Positions 26,350 through 37,612 are shown, numbered from the stretch's first letter. The stretch: DNA of 43,826 nt from Candidatus Azophilus lithoversatilis (GCA_028278675.1 JAQAJJ010000012.1:13217-57042); one strand, 5' to 3'. Numbers and translations: made by a program. The notes: generated from the sequence alone by a model not told the origin.

Positions 26350-27831
26350 CTAAGCGCCCGCCAAGGTTTGACGGACAGCCCGGCGCCAATCTTCGAGCAG
26401 GGCGGTGCGCTCGGCGTGCGGCAGGTCTGGGGAGAAGGTGCGGCCTTCTCCCCAAGCTTGGTGGACGTCGCCAAGCTCGCCGCCGGGGCCGGCGGCGGCT
26501 AGCGTTGCGGCGCCGAGCGCGGTGGTTTCGATGGTCTTGGGGCGATGCACGGGGCGGTCGAGCACGTCGGCCAGGAACTGGCAGAGCCAGTCGTTGGCCA
26601 CCATGCCGCCATCCACGCCCAGCCGGGTCACCGCCGCGCCGTCGGCCGCCATGGCGTCGAGCAGTTCGGCGGTCTGGAAGCCAACGCTCTGCAGGGCGGC
26701 GGTGACGATGTGAGCTGCCTGGGTGTCCGAAGTCAGCCCGGTAAGGGTGCCGCGGGCATTTGGGCTCCAGTGCGGAGCGCCGAGGCCGGTGAAGGCCGGC
26801 ACGAAGACCACCCCTTGGGCGTCGCCGTTCACGGACCGTGCCAGGCGTTCGGTCTCGGCGGCGTCATCAATCAACCCAAGTTGGTCACGCAACCATTTCA
26901 CCGCCACCCCAGCCACGAAGATGCTGCCTTCCAAGGCGTAGGTCGCTTGGCCTTGCAGGCGGTAGGCGAGGGTGGTCAGCAGTCCGTTGCCGCTCGGCCG
27001 TGGTTCAGCGCCGGTGTTGGTCATGACGAAACAGCCCGTGCCGTAGGTGCTTTTGCAAGTGCCCTCGGCGAAGCAGCCTTGGCCGATCAACGCGGCCTGT
27101 TGGTCGCCCGCCATGCCGGTGATCGGAATTGCGGCGCCGAACCATTCAGCATCGGCCACGCCGAAGGCATGCGCGCTGTCACAGACCGCCGGCAGCAGGG
27201 CGACGGGGATGTCGAAGTAGTCCAGCAGTTCATGGTCCCAGCGCTGCCGGTTGATGTCGAACAGCTGGGTTCTCGAGGCATTGGTCGCGTCGGTCAGATG
27301 GGCGCGTCCGCCGGTCAGCCGCCAGAGCAGGAAGCTGTCCACCGTGCCAAAGCACAGCTCGCCCGCCGCCGCCCGGCGTCGCAGGCCCGGCATTTGGTCG
27401 AGCAGCCAAGCGAGCTTGGTGGCGGAAAAGTAGGGGTCGAGCACCAAGCCGGTCTTGGCGCTTACGCTGTCCGCCAAGCCGTCAGCGGCCATCTGCCTGC
27501 AGCGCTCTGCAGTGCGCCGGTCCTGCCAGACGATGGCGTTGTGGACGCACTCACCGCTGCGGCGGTCCCAGACCAGGGTGGTCTCCCGCTGGTTGGTGAT
27601 GCCGATGGCGGCGATGTCCCGAGCTTCGGCGTCAGCCGCGTCGATGGCCTTGCGGGACGCCTCCAGCGTGGTCCGCCAAAGGGTCTCCGGGTCCTGCTCG
27701 ACCCAGCCGTCCTGGGGAAAGACCATGTCGAAGGTTCGCTGGCCAACGCCGGCGATGCGGCCATCGGCCATGTCGAAGACGATGCCGCGCGAACTCGAGG
27801 TGCCTTGGTCGATCGCTAGAATCAGGCTCAT
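26350..27831 (-). CDS. glpK: Glycerol kinase
   Basis: Phosphorylates glycerol to glycerol 3-phosphate with ATP (FGGY kinase family, cytoplasmic). The product has 493 residues, normal length. Motifs include the N-terminal DQGTSSSRGIVFD, the NQRETTLVWDRRSGE region that binds glycerol, and the C-terminal LGVDGGMVANDWLCQFLAD with the ALGAATLA block. It is a lone gene divergent from nrdA by 393 bases; no glpF or glpD is nearby. Glycerol 3-phosphate could feed the lipid storage enzymes, which is inference. Confidence 0.96.
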   Translation of the reverse strand: MSLILAIDQGTSSSRGIVFDMADGRIAGVGQRTFDMVFPQDGWVEQDPETLWRTTLEASRKAIDAADAEARDIAAIGITNQRETTLVWDRRSGECVHNAIVWQDRRTAERCRQMAADGLADSVSAKTGLVLDPYFSATKLAWLLDQMPGLRRRAAAGELCFGTVDSFLLWRLTGGRAHLTDATNASRTQLFDINRQRWDHELLDYFDIPVALLPAVCDSAHAFGVADAEWFGAAIPITGMAGDQQAALIGQGCFAEGTCKSTYGTGCFVMTNTGAEPRPSGNGLLTTLAYRLQGQATYALEGSIFVAGVAVKWLRDQLGLIDDAAETERLARSVNGDAQGVVFVPAFTGLGAPHWSPNARGTLTGLTSDTQAAHIVTAALQSVGFQTAELLDAMAADGAAVTRLGVDGGMVANDWLCQFLADVLDRPVHRPKTIETTALGAATLAAAGPGGELGDVHQAWGEGRTFSPDLPHAERTALLEDWRRAVRQTLAGA

Positions 27832-27880
27832 GGAACCACTCTGAATTTGTTGCCGAAATTTGGTTGCATTCTCTCCGTAA

Positions 27881-27927
27881 CCGCCTTATGTTGTGTCCAG
27901 CGTCGATTTGAACCCAATATGTTGGGG
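27881..27927 (+). promoter_or_regulatory. Two NrdR-type boxes upstream of nrdA
   Basis: The site 27912-27927 (ACCCAATATGTTGGGG) agrees at 12 of 16 positions with the NrdR-box consensus, and 27881-27896 (CCGCCTTATGTTGTGT) at 11 of 16. Their starts are 31 bp apart, the three-helical-turn spacing known for paired NrdR boxes. NrdR represses ribonucleotide reductase genes when dATP is high. The pair is about 300 bases before the nrdA start and about 50-100 bases from the glpK start, so the target promoter is inferred to be that of nrdAB. A possible -35/-10 pair (TTGTGT at 27891, CAATAT at 27915) overlaps the boxes. Confidence 0.6.
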
Positions 27928-27930
27928 TTG

Positions 27931-27980
27931 CTGGGATTGCCGCTGGATATGCCATTCGGCCAGTCCAGCGGCAATTCCGG
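27931..27980. promoter_or_regulatory. Long hairpin between glpK and nrdA
   Basis: 27931-27947 and 27964-27980 form a 17-bp stem with two G-U pairs, including a perfect 12-bp core (ATTGCCGCTGGA with TCCAGCGGCAAT), around a 16-base loop. It begins 3 bases after the second NrdR box, so it would be in the nrdA leader. No T-run follows. A smaller stem (GCAGCGT / ACGCTGC) lies near 28064-28085. The rest of 27832-28224 shows no gene. Confidence 0.5.
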
Positions 27981-28224
27981 CGCGGAAACGAGCCGCTGCA
28001 AGGGTGTCGGGAAGTCCATGCCGCAGGTCCGATTTTAGTGCTAATTCAGCTTAACAGCGCTGGCGGGCAGCGTAGCGCAACGCTGCTTCGCCTGCATCGG
28101 TCATTGGCGAGCGGCCTGCGGGCCGATGCCGATTCCTCCCACTGCCCAGCCGCACCCATCCGCCGATCGCCGTCGCTGCCAACCGATCGCCCAACCAAAT
28201 TTCAAGAGCGAGAAAGCCAACGCC

Positions 28225-31089
<2,865 letters not shown>

Positions 31090-31130
31090 CCGCCGAGGCA
31101 GGCGCATCGCACGGCACAAGGAGATACGAC

Positions 31131-32531
31131 ATGCTCAGTTGGGACGAATACGATGAACGGCTCGATCAGCCCGCGCCAATGCCGGCCCTGCAGCCGACGG
31201 CCCAGGCCGACGTGGTGCCAGCCCCGGTTGAAGTGCCCGAGACACCGCCGAGCCCGGCGACGGTGACGCCGATGCCCGCGCCGAATCCGGCACCGGATGC
31301 ATCGGTCGAGGCAGCGCCCGCGGCGGCGCAACCCATGCCGTCGGCAGCCGAGGGCGGCTCCGCAACTGCGCCAGAAGCCGAGGGCGATTCCGTGTCCACC
31401 GATGGCGCAACGGCGGCCTCGGCAGTCGTGGAGAACCTCGACGCGCACCGGCGTCCAGATGCCGACCGGCACCCAGATGCCGACCGGCTCACGGAAGCCG
31501 CCAAGGAAAGCTACGAGCGGGTCACCGTGGATCAAAAGGCCATGATCAATTGCCGGGCGGACCTCAACCAGCTGGTGCCCTTCAAATACGATTGGGCCTG
31601 GCAAAAGTACCTCAACGGCTGCGCCAACCACTGGATGCCGCAGGAGATCAACATGACGGCGGACATCGCGCTGTGGAAGAACCCGGAGGGCCTAAGCGAG
31701 GATGAGCGCATCATCGTCAAGCGCAGCCTGGGCTTCTTCTCCACCGCCGACTCCCTGGTCGCCAACAACCTCGTGCTGGCCCTCTATCGGCTGATCACCA
31801 ATCCCGAGTGCCGTCAGTACCTGCTGCGCCAAGCCTTCGAGGAGGCGATCCACACCCACGCCTATCAATACTGCATCGAATCCTTGGGCATGGACGAAGG
31901 CGAGATCTTCAACATGTACCACGAGGTGCCGTCGGTGGCCCGCAAGGCCTCCTGGGCCCTGGAGTACACCAAGGAGATCTCCGACCCGGCCTTCGCCACC
32001 GGCACCCCGGAGACCGACCAGGCGCTGCTGAAGAATCTCATCGCCTACTACTGTGTGCTGGAAGGCATCTTCTTCTACTGCGGCTTCACCCAGATTCTCT
32101 CCATGGGGCGGCGCAACAAGATGACCGCCACCGCCGAGCAGTTCCAGTACATCCTTCGCGATGAGTCCATGCACGTCAATTTTGGCATCGACGTCATCAA
32201 CCAGATCAAGCTGGAGAACGCGCACTTGTGGGATCAGCCCATGCAGGATCTGGCCCGCGACATGATTCTCGAGGGCACCCAACTGGAAATCGACTACGCC
32301 CGGGACACCATGCCCCGAGGGGTCTTGGGCATGAACGCCAGCATGATGGCCGAGTACCTGCAGTTCATCGCCAACCGGCGTCTCGCGCAGATCGGCTTGG
32401 GCGAACCCTTCGCCGGCGTCAAGAACCCCTTCCCCTGGATGAGCGAAATGATGGACCTCAAGAAGGAGAAGAACTTCTTCGAGACCCGCGTGGTCGATTA
32501 CCAAGGGGCCGCCTCGCTCAACTGGGACTGA
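31131..32531 (+). CDS. nrdB: Ribonucleoside-diphosphate reductase, beta subunit (class Ia) with a long linker
   Basis: Small radical-carrying subunit paired with NrdA. The product has 466 residues, longer than the usual 375-415. The diiron ligands are Glu172, Glu238, His241, Glu311, Glu345 and His348, and the radical Tyr is Tyr245 (EEAIHTHAY). Between the conserved N-terminal stretch (MLSWDEYDE) and the core, residues about 14-115 are a Pro/Ala/Glu/Asp-rich low-complexity insert ending in a repeated [12 protein letters not shown]. The C-terminus keeps the NrdA-binding tail (QGAASLNWD). ATG 31131 has GGAG upstream. A methyltransferase follows after 10 bases. Confidence 0.96.
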   Translation: MLSWDEYDERLDQPAPMPALQPTAQADVVPAPVEVPETPPSPATVTPMPAPNPAPDASVEAAPAAAQPMPSAAEGGSATAPEAEGDSVSTDGATAASAVVENLDAHRRPDADRHPDADRLTEAAKESYERVTVDQKAMINCRADLNQLVPFKYDWAWQKYLNGCANHWMPQEINMTADIALWKNPEGLSEDERIIVKRSLGFFSTADSLVANNLVLALYRLITNPECRQYLLRQAFEEAIHTHAYQYCIESLGMDEGEIFNMYHEVPSVARKASWALEYTKEISDPAFATGTPETDQALLKNLIAYYCVLEGIFFYCGFTQILSMGRRNKMTATAEQFQYILRDESMHVNFGIDVINQIKLENAHLWDQPMQDLARDMILEGTQLEIDYARDTMPRGVLGMNASMMAEYLQFIANRRLAQIGLGEPFAGVKNPFPWMSEMMDLKKEKNFFETRVVDYQGAASLNWD

Positions 32532-32541
32532 CGGAAGACCT

Positions 32542-33447
32542 ATGCAGGTTCCCCTCTTTGCCGCCGAGGAATCCGAGGCATCCGCTTCCTGTCCAGCGGC
32601 GGGCGTCAACGCATTGCGCGAATCGCCGGTCCTCGCCTGTCAGGACAATCTCACCTTCATGGCGCCCCTGCCCGATGGCCAGTTCAAGCTGATCGTCACC
32701 TCACCGCCCTACAACATCGGCAAGGACTACGAATCCAAGACCTCCTTGGCTGCTTGGCTTGAGGGCCAGAAGCGCGTGATTGCCGAATGCGTCCGCCTGC
32801 TGCATCCCCAGGGCTCCCTCTGCTGGCAGGTGGGCAACACCGTCAGAAAGGGCGAGATCATCCCCTTGGACACCGTTCTCTACCCCATCTTCGCCGGTCA
32901 CGGCCTGAAGCTGCGCAACCGCATCGTCTGGCATTTCGGACATGGCCTGCACTGCGCCAAGCGGCTCTCCGGGCGCTACGAGACTATAAACTGGTGGACT
33001 CTCAGCGACGACTACACCTGGAACTTGGACGCCATCCGGGTGCCCTCGAAATACCCTGGCAAGCGGCACTTCAAGGGCCCCAACATCGGCAAGCTCTCCG
33101 GCAACCCCAAGGGCAAGAACCCCAGCGATGTCTGGACATTCCCGAACGTCAAGAACAATCACCCGGAAAAGACCACTCATCCCTGCCAATTCCCGGTGGA
33201 GCTGGTCGAGCGCCTGGTGCTCGCCATGACGGGGGAAAGTGACGCCGTGTTTGACCCCTACATGGGCGTTGGGTCATCGATCATCGCTGCACTCAAGCAC
33301 GGCCGCGCCGCCTGGGGCTGCGACCTGGTTCCGGACTATGTGGAGACCGCCCGAGACCGGGTGCGCCAACTGCGTGGGGGCACCCTGCGGACCCGCCCGA
33401 TGGACAAGCCCGTCTATGACCCCAACCTGCCCCACGGCGGGCATTGA
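32542..33447 (+). CDS. DNA methyltransferase (N4-cytosine or N6-adenine, beta-type order)
   Basis: A 301-residue amino-methyltransferase. The catalytic motif IV TSPPY is at 53-57 and the AdoMet-binding motif I DPYMGVGSS is at 238-246, so motif IV precedes motif I (beta arrangement). SPPY is more frequent in N4-cytosine enzymes but occurs also in adenine enzymes. The conserved HPCQFPVELVERLV helix precedes motif I. There is no restriction partner next to it; being 10 bases after nrdB suggests co-expression with nucleotide reduction, hence possibly a solitary housekeeping or orphan methylase. The target sequence cannot be read. Confidence 0.88.
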   Translation: MQVPLFAAEESEASASCPAAGVNALRESPVLACQDNLTFMAPLPDGQFKLIVTSPPYNIGKDYESKTSLAAWLEGQKRVIAECVRLLHPQGSLCWQVGNTVRKGEIIPLDTVLYPIFAGHGLKLRNRIVWHFGHGLHCAKRLSGRYETINWWTLSDDYTWNLDAIRVPSKYPGKRHFKGPNIGKLSGNPKGKNPSDVWTFPNVKNNHPEKTTHPCQFPVELVERLVLAMTGESDAVFDPYMGVGSSIIAALKHGRAAWGCDLVPDYVETARDRVRQLRGGTLRTRPMDKPVYDPNLPHGGH

Positions 33448-33536
33448 TTGATGGAATTTTCCGTGGTGGAAGTGACTGAACGTCAATTGGCATTGGTTCA
33501 CGACTCCAATCAGTGTAGCCAGGGTCGCCCGAACAG

Positions 33537-33950
33537 GTGATCATACGACCTGCCGCGGGTGCCGACCGTTCCAACGTCGCAGCACTGTGGGAAGCGGTCT
33601 TCCCCAACGATTCGCCGCACAATGCCCCACTAAAGGTATTTGATGCCAAGCTCATTTTGCAGGACGGCATGCTGTTGATTGCAGTGGAAGAAGAAGCAGT
33701 GATCGGCACCGCTATCGCCGGATACGATGGTGTCCGCGGTTGGCTGCACAAGGTGGCTGTATTGCCCGAGTACCAACGTCGAGGCGTAGCCACGGCTCTT
33801 GTCCGTCATGCAATGCGCGTGTTGCGGACTGTCGGTTGCGTCAAGGTCAATCTTCAGATTCGGGCGACTAACTCAGAGGTTCGCGGATTCTACGAATCGC
33901 TCGGCTTCAAGATCGAGGAACGACTGAGCATGGCAAAGCACATCGTCTGA
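33537..33950 (+). CDS. GNAT family acetyltransferase
   Basis: A 137-residue GNAT protein. The acetyl-CoA-binding signature is VAVLPEYQRRGVATALVRHAM (residues about 73-93), followed by the NLQIRATNSEVRGFYESLGF block, resembling YpeA-like acetyltransferases. The substrate is unknown. The start is GTG at 33537 (codons for MIIRPA), the usual N-terminus of the fold. It stands 86 bases after the methyltransferase. Confidence 0.85.
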   Translation: MIIRPAAGADRSNVAALWEAVFPNDSPHNAPLKVFDAKLILQDGMLLIAVEEEAVIGTAIAGYDGVRGWLHKVAVLPEYQRRGVATALVRHAMRVLRTVGCVKVNLQIRATNSEVRGFYESLGFKIEERLSMAKHIV

Positions 33951-34005
33951 GTCGGCCATTGGTTCTCTACTGAAAGTCACAGAACCGAATTGAGGATTGG
34001 ATTTC

Positions 34006-34428
34006 ATGGCGCTCATCAGTGTTTTTCTTCTAGCCTTCATCGAAATCAGCCTTCCGCTGCCGATCGTTTTCGTCATGGACGGCTCCATTGAGGTGGCCTT
34101 CTTGGTCATCGGCCTTGCGGGTTCGCTGGGCAGCCTGTTCTTCATCTACTTGTCCCAGCCAATCCGACGGTGGGTGGTAAGGCGGTACGGCATGGAGAGT
34201 GTGGTCATCCGGCGCACGGAGCGGTTCATGGTTCGGTACGGCGCGGCAGGCGTGGGGCTGCTTGCGCCGATGATTCTCGGCCACGCCCTCACCGCGGTCG
34301 GTGCCGTCGTGCTCGGTGCGCCGACCGGCAAGCTCGCCGTTTGGATGATTGTCGGCGTGGTGCTTTGGACGCTCATCTACTACGCCGCCTTTCTGATGGG
34401 CGGGACGATGCTGGGCTGGGAGCCCTGA
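34006..34428 (+). CDS. Membrane protein, possibly small multidrug export-like family
   Basis: A 140-residue protein with four or so hydrophobic segments (about 2-25, 28-48, 84-108 and 111-133) and a charged, Arg-rich cytoplasmic loop between (RRWVVRRYGMESVVIRR). The pattern RYGAAGVGLLAPMILGHALT recalls the Sm_multidrug_ex/DedA-like proteins, but this is a loose resemblance. ATG 34006 has GAGG 10 bases upstream; TTG 33997 is less likely. It is a single gene. Confidence 0.5.
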   Translation: MALISVFLLAFIEISLPLPIVFVMDGSIEVAFLVIGLAGSLGSLFFIYLSQPIRRWVVRRYGMESVVIRRTERFMVRYGAAGVGLLAPMILGHALTAVGAVVLGAPTGKLAVWMIVGVVLWTLIYYAAFLMGGTMLGWEP

Positions 34429-34507
34429 GGGGCTGACCGCGACCCCTTGTTTCGTCGGCAGCTTCACTACGCGAAACTGCCGTGGAGCCAAGCGGGAACC
34501 CTCGGAT

Positions 34508-34549
34508 CGAGGGCGTCCCGCCCTCGCAAGGGCGCTCGGCGAGAGCGCC
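34508..34549. terminator. Tandem hairpins between convergent genes
   Basis: CGAGGGCG/CGCCCTCG (34508-34515 with 34519-34526) and GGCGCTC/GAGCGCC (34531-34537 with 34543-34549) are two adjacent GC-rich hairpins with loops of 3 and 5 bases. They sit between the convergent membrane gene (+) and MAPEG gene (-), where they may act as terminators or be REP-like elements. No T-run is present. Confidence 0.5.
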
Positions 34550-34616
34550 ATTCCTAGAAGCCTGCGATCGCTCCGTTGCCGTGCCCGTATCGACGGCGGT
34601 GCATGGAGTGGCCTGG

Positions 34617-35012
34617 CTAGCTGGCCAAACCTTGGTAGATCAGCGCAACCGCGGTGCCCAGCATGACACCCCAAGTGAGGAAATTGCCAATCACCCTGGT
34701 CTTGGGCAGCGGCGTGAATTGCTGTATGCCGTGCGCATGGAACAGGCGGGCGACGAACAGGGTGGCGCAAAGGCCATGAACCCAAGCGGCGGTGCTTCCA
34801 AAAGCGACCAAAAGGGCGATGCAAAACAGGATGATGGGCACGTACTCGATGTTGTTCCCATGCGCCCGTATCGCCTTCACGAGCCGCCGCTCGTCGTACC
34901 CCTCATTTGCCGACTGGAAGCGGTGCCGGGATACGTTCAGCGCGAGGGACAGCATGAGCAAGACATGCAGTCCAGTCCAGGCCAATAGAGCGGTGATTGC
35001 CGATTCGTTCAT
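34617..35012 (-). CDS. MAPEG family membrane protein
   Basis: A 131-residue membrane protein of the MAPEG family (membrane-associated eicosanoid/glutathione metabolism). Four hydrophobic segments are visible. The Glu/Arg-rich stretch before the second helix (AIRAHGNNIEYVPIILF) and VARLFHAHGIQQ before the third are conserved in bacterial members. Physiological substrates in bacteria are not established. The ATG at 35012 has a strong AAGGAG seven bases upstream. Confidence 0.85.
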   Translation of the reverse strand: MNESAITALLAWTGLHVLLMLSLALNVSRHRFQSANEGYDERRLVKAIRAHGNNIEYVPIILFCIALLVAFGSTAAWVHGLCATLFVARLFHAHGIQQFTPLPKTRVIGNFLTWGVMLGTAVALIYQGLAS

Positions 35013-35073
35013 TCTTGACTCCTTTGAGGATCGATGGATCGTTGAGGGTTGGCTGATGGTGCTCCCGCTGCAG

Positions 35074-36303
35074 CTACATCCGTTCGAGAATCGTCGCTGT
35101 GCCCATGCCGCCGCCAGTGCACATGGCGACCAGGGCAGTTTCCTTGTCCAGCCGGTGCAACTGGTCGACGGCGGTGCCGATCAGCATGCCGCCGGTGGCG
35201 CCGATCGGGTGGCCCAAGGCGATGGCGCCGCCATCGACGTTGACGACGCTGTGATCAACCTCCATCTCCTTCATGAACTTGAGCACCACGGAGGCGAAGG
35301 CCTCGTTGATCTCGAACAGGTCGATGTCATCGGTGGTCATGCCGGCCTTGTCCAGGCAGCGCTGCGCTGCGGGTGCCGGGGCGGTGAGCATGATGAGCGG
35401 CTCGGTGCCGGCGGTGGCGGTCATGCGGATGCGCGCCTTGGGCTTGAGGCCGTGGGCCTTGGCGTAGTCGGGACTTGTGACCAGCACAGCGCTGGCGCCG
35501 TCGACCACCCCGGATGAATTTCCTGCGTGGTGCATGTGGTCGATTTCCGCCACATCGGGATAAACCTCCCGCACCATGTCCTTGAAAGGCCGGTCAAAGC
35601 CGTCGAACTGAGCGTCCGCCATGGTGGCGAAGCTGGGCTTCAAGTCCTTGAGGCTCTCCACGGTGGTGCCCGGCCGGGGATGCTCATCGCGGTCGAGCGC
35701 CAAGCTGCCATCCTCGTTGTGCATGGGCACCAGCGCCGGCTTGAACCGCCCTTCCTCGATGGAGCGGGCGGCGCGGGTCTGGCTCTCGACCGCGTAGCTG
35801 TCCACGTCGTCACGGGAGAAGCCTTCCAAGGTGGAGATCAGGTCGGCGGAGATGCCTTGGGGCACCTGCGGGTGCCGCTGGCGCAGATGCTCGTTGTTGG
35901 CATGGAAGCCCGTCGCATGAACCGGCGCGTAGCGGGACATGAACTCAACGCCGCCGCCGATCACCGCTTCCTGCTGGCCGGACATGACGCCCATGGCGGC
36001 GAACGACACTGCCTGCTGGCCACTGCCGCAGAAGCGGTGCAGGGTGACGCCGGTCACTGACAATGGCCAGCCGGCGTCCAGCGCTGACATGCGGGCGATG
36101 TCGTGGGCGTGGTCGCCGCTGCCGGTGCCGCAGCCCGCCACCACGTCCTCGATGTCCGCCGGGTCGAAGCCCACCCGTTCCTGAAGGCCGTTCAAAACCT
36201 GGGCCAGGCAACGTTGGGGATGGAGATGGCTTAGGGAGCCGACGCCGGGCTTGCCCCGGCCTCTGGGCGAGCGGGCATGATCAATGATCCAAGCTTCGCG
36301 CAT
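35074..36303 (-). CDS. Acetyl-CoA acyltransferase (thiolase)
   Basis: A 409-residue classical thiolase catalysing formation or cleavage of 3-ketoacyl-CoA. All catalytic residues are present: acyl-accepting Cys92 ([11 protein letters not shown]), His365 ([11 protein letters not shown]) and Cys395 (AMCTGGGMG), with INEAFA in between. ATG 36303 has GAGGAAA upstream and starts the family sequence ([13 protein letters not shown]). Biosynthetic or degradative role cannot be decided; the AcAc-CoA thiolase type fits PHA or fatty-acid use elsewhere in the window. Confidence 0.93.
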   Translation of the reverse strand: MREAWIIDHARSPRGRGKPGVGSLSHLHPQRCLAQVLNGLQERVGFDPADIEDVVAGCGTGSGDHAHDIARMSALDAGWPLSVTGVTLHRFCGSGQQAVSFAAMGVMSGQQEAVIGGGVEFMSRYAPVHATGFHANNEHLRQRHPQVPQGISADLISTLEGFSRDDVDSYAVESQTRAARSIEEGRFKPALVPMHNEDGSLALDRDEHPRPGTTVESLKDLKPSFATMADAQFDGFDRPFKDMVREVYPDVAEIDHMHHAGNSSGVVDGASAVLVTSPDYAKAHGLKPKARIRMTATAGTEPLIMLTAPAPAAQRCLDKAGMTTDDIDLFEINEAFASVVLKFMKEMEVDHSVVNVDGGAIALGHPIGATGGMLIGTAVDQLHRLDKETALVAMCTGGGMGTATILERM

Positions 36304-36395
36304 GGGATTTCCTCGGTGTCCAATTCGGGATGGCATCATTCTAGCGGGCTGATTCAGGCTTGTCGCCAAGCCGTGCAGAGAGTCCGGGCGACCGG

Positions 36396-36785
36396 CTAGA
36401 TTCTTTCGATTGGGCCGGGATATTGTGCCAGCAAGCGGTCGGCCGTTAGCAGCGTTGCCCCTTCAACGTGGGCCTGGGCCAGCAACATGCGATCAAAGGG
36501 ATCCCGGTGGAGGGGCGGCAGGAGGTCCACCGTAAGTGCGTGCTCTCCGCGAATGGGCAGTTCCTGATAGCCGTTGTCCAACAAGCCAGTGCGCAACCGA
36601 CGGGGCTCAACCCGGAAGTCCTCCCTGCCGAGGCTACGCTTGATGGCAACTTCCCAAAGACTGGCCGTGCTGTACATCAAATCGATGGCTGGGCTGTCCA
36701 AGCGTGTTCGGATTGCTGCCGGCAGGCGTTGCGGCTCGCTGGCAGCCCAAAGCAGAACCTGCGTGTCGAGCAGGTAGAGGGTCAA
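36396..36785 (-). CDS. vapC: VapC-type PIN-domain toxin
   Basis: A 129-residue PIN-domain ribonuclease, the toxin of a type II toxin-antitoxin pair. The four acidic residues of the active site are visible: Asp7 (LLDTQ), Glu45 (SLWEVAIK), Asp98 (PFDRMLLAQA) and Asp116 (LLTADRLL). The start is TTG overlapping the antitoxin stop (TTGA), which gives MTLYLLDTQVLLWAA; a longer reading from upstream lacks sense. VapC enzymes cut tRNA or rRNA; the target here is unknown. Confidence 0.88.
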   Translation of the reverse strand: MTLYLLDTQVLLWAASEPQRLPAAIRTRLDSPAIDLMYSTASLWEVAIKRSLGREDFRVEPRRLRTGLLDNGYQELPIRGEHALTVDLLPPLHRDPFDRMLLAQAHVEGATLLTADRLLAQYPGPIERI

Positions 36786-37027
36786 CCGCCGCCCCTGAAC
36801 AACTGCTCTATCTCTTCGCACCCCATGCTGTCGAAGTCGTCAGGGACTTTGATTTCACCGGCCATAAACCCCAAACGCTGCCGTCGGGGCGCATCGGCGA
36901 AATCCAAGGGTACGACCTTGACCATAGGCTTGCCTGCCTTTGCGATGATGAAGGGTTCACCAAGCGCCGCCCGTTCAACCAAGCGCGACAAGTGGGTCTT
37001 CGCTCGATGAATGTTGATGGTCTGCAT
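36782..37027 (-). CDS. Phd/YefM-type antitoxin
   Basis: An 81-residue antitoxin of the Phd/YefM fold: INIHRAKTHLSRLVERAALG at the N-terminus is the DNA-binding dimer part and the acidic tail (EIKVPDDFDSMGCEEIEQLF) would wrap the PIN toxin. It precedes and overlaps vapC by 4 bases, the standard order. It is expected to repress its own operon, with VapC as co-repressor. Confidence 0.88.
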   Translation of the reverse strand: MQTINIHRAKTHLSRLVERAALGEPFIIAKAGKPMVKVVPLDFADAPRRQRLGFMAGEIKVPDDFDSMGCEEIEQLFRGGG

Positions 37028-37039
37028 GACGGATCAATT

Positions 37040-37064
37040 AAACTAACTCCGATAAGTTTAGTTT
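37040..37064 (-). promoter_or_regulatory. Inverted repeat, likely operator of the toxin-antitoxin operon
   Basis: AAACTAA (37040-37046) and TTAGTTT (37058-37064) are inverted 7-mers 11 bases apart, 13 bases upstream of the antitoxin ATG. AT-rich palindromes at this place are the usual autoregulatory operators of such operons. No binding evidence exists. Confidence 0.5.
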
Positions 37065-37140
37065 CTTTCGTGGCATTCCACAACAACAACCCCAAATTGC
37101 GATGGCGACCATCTAACCGTGTATTCCTTGCGGTCTATAG

Positions 37141-37192
37141 TGTCAATCGGCATCCAAAAATGACCCCCTATCGGCACCCCAAAATGCCCCCC
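37141..37192. mobile_element. Terminal remnant of an IS21-type element (tentative)
   Basis: TGTCAATCGGCATCCAAAAATG begins here and is followed by two tandem similar units, ATCGGCATCCAAAAATGACCCC and ATCGGCACCCCAAAATGCCCCC, ending about 37192. Multiple short direct repeats at a terminus that begins TGT and contains TGACCCCC are typical of IS21-family ends. No transposase frame is found nearby, so only one end survives. The identification rests on pattern only. Confidence 0.4.
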
Positions 37193-37252
37193 TCCTGTCA
37201 TTGTTTGGTGGACTGTTGCAAGCCATGCAGTAACGAGATGGGGAGGCCCATG

Positions 37253-37342
37253 TCGCGCTCCCCGGCTGAGGGCTCCTTCATGCGAGGCGCGACCCCCTCG
37301 CGCTCCCCGGCTGAAGGCTCTCACCCGCACCGCGGACAGCGC
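37253..37342. repeat. 45-bp direct repeats (repeat D), copy 1
   Basis: TCGCGCTCCCCGGCTGAGGG starts at 37253 and recurs with few changes at 37298 (TCGCGCTCCCCGGCTGAAGG), a 45-bp period. The inverse complement of the same family, again with 45-bp period, is at 43741-43826. Blocks are GCGCTCCCC and GGCTC. It lies in a 574-base gap (37028-37601) that has no other gene apart from the elements listed. Confidence 0.7.
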
Positions 37343-37352
37343 GTCCGAAACG

Positions 37353-37386
37353 CCCTTCTTGAAGGGTGCGCCCTCCCGAAGGGCGC
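37353..37386. repeat. Two small hairpins
   Basis: CCCTTC/GAAGGG (37353-37358 with 37361-37366) and GCGCCCT/AGGGCGC (37368-37374 with 37380-37386) form adjacent stems, similar in layout to 34508-34549. They precede repeat A copy 2. Confidence 0.5.
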
Positions 37387-37393
37387 TTCACGA

Positions 37394-37490
37394 TGGGCAA
37401 GGGCTCGATTCCGCTCCGTTCGAGGTCAATGCCAATCCGCTGGGACGTCGCTCCCATTCGCAACCAGCGAACGGGACTTGATCAGAGGTT
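37394..37490. repeat. Dispersed repeat A, copy 2
   Basis: Bases 37394-37465 equal 1-72 exactly, and 37466-37490 continue the match with 85-109 (two mismatches). It lacks the 12-bp insertion seen in copy 1. Both copies are downstream of a minus-strand gene. Confidence 0.8.
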
Positions 37491-37612
37491 CCCCAGACGG
37501 CCTCACGGCATCGAAGGGCGTGGTGGGCTTTGCAGCCAAGCTGGACGCCACCGAAGCGGAGATTCAGCGGGGCTGCATCGCCAATGAAGCGAGTCGGCTG
37601 TTCACGAACTGA
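37491..37612 (+). pseudogene. Unassigned C-terminal-like remnant
   Basis: After repeat A the plus-strand frame reads DGLTASKGVVGFAAKLDAT then EAEIQRGCIANEASRLFTN and a stop at 37610-37612. It looks like the end of a protein (helical, ending ASRLF) cut by the repeat, possibly a hydrolase tail, but I do not recognise the family. It overlaps the end of the SDR gene by 11 bases. Confidence 0.25.

Noticed and set aside
26435-26460. Hairpin GGAGAAGG...CCTTCTCC as a regulatory element
   Set aside because: It lies inside the coding sequence of glpK and has no sign of function beyond codon content.
26545-27819. 424-residue plus-strand frame over glpK
   Set aside because: No domain sense; glpK on the minus strand is complete with FGGY motifs.
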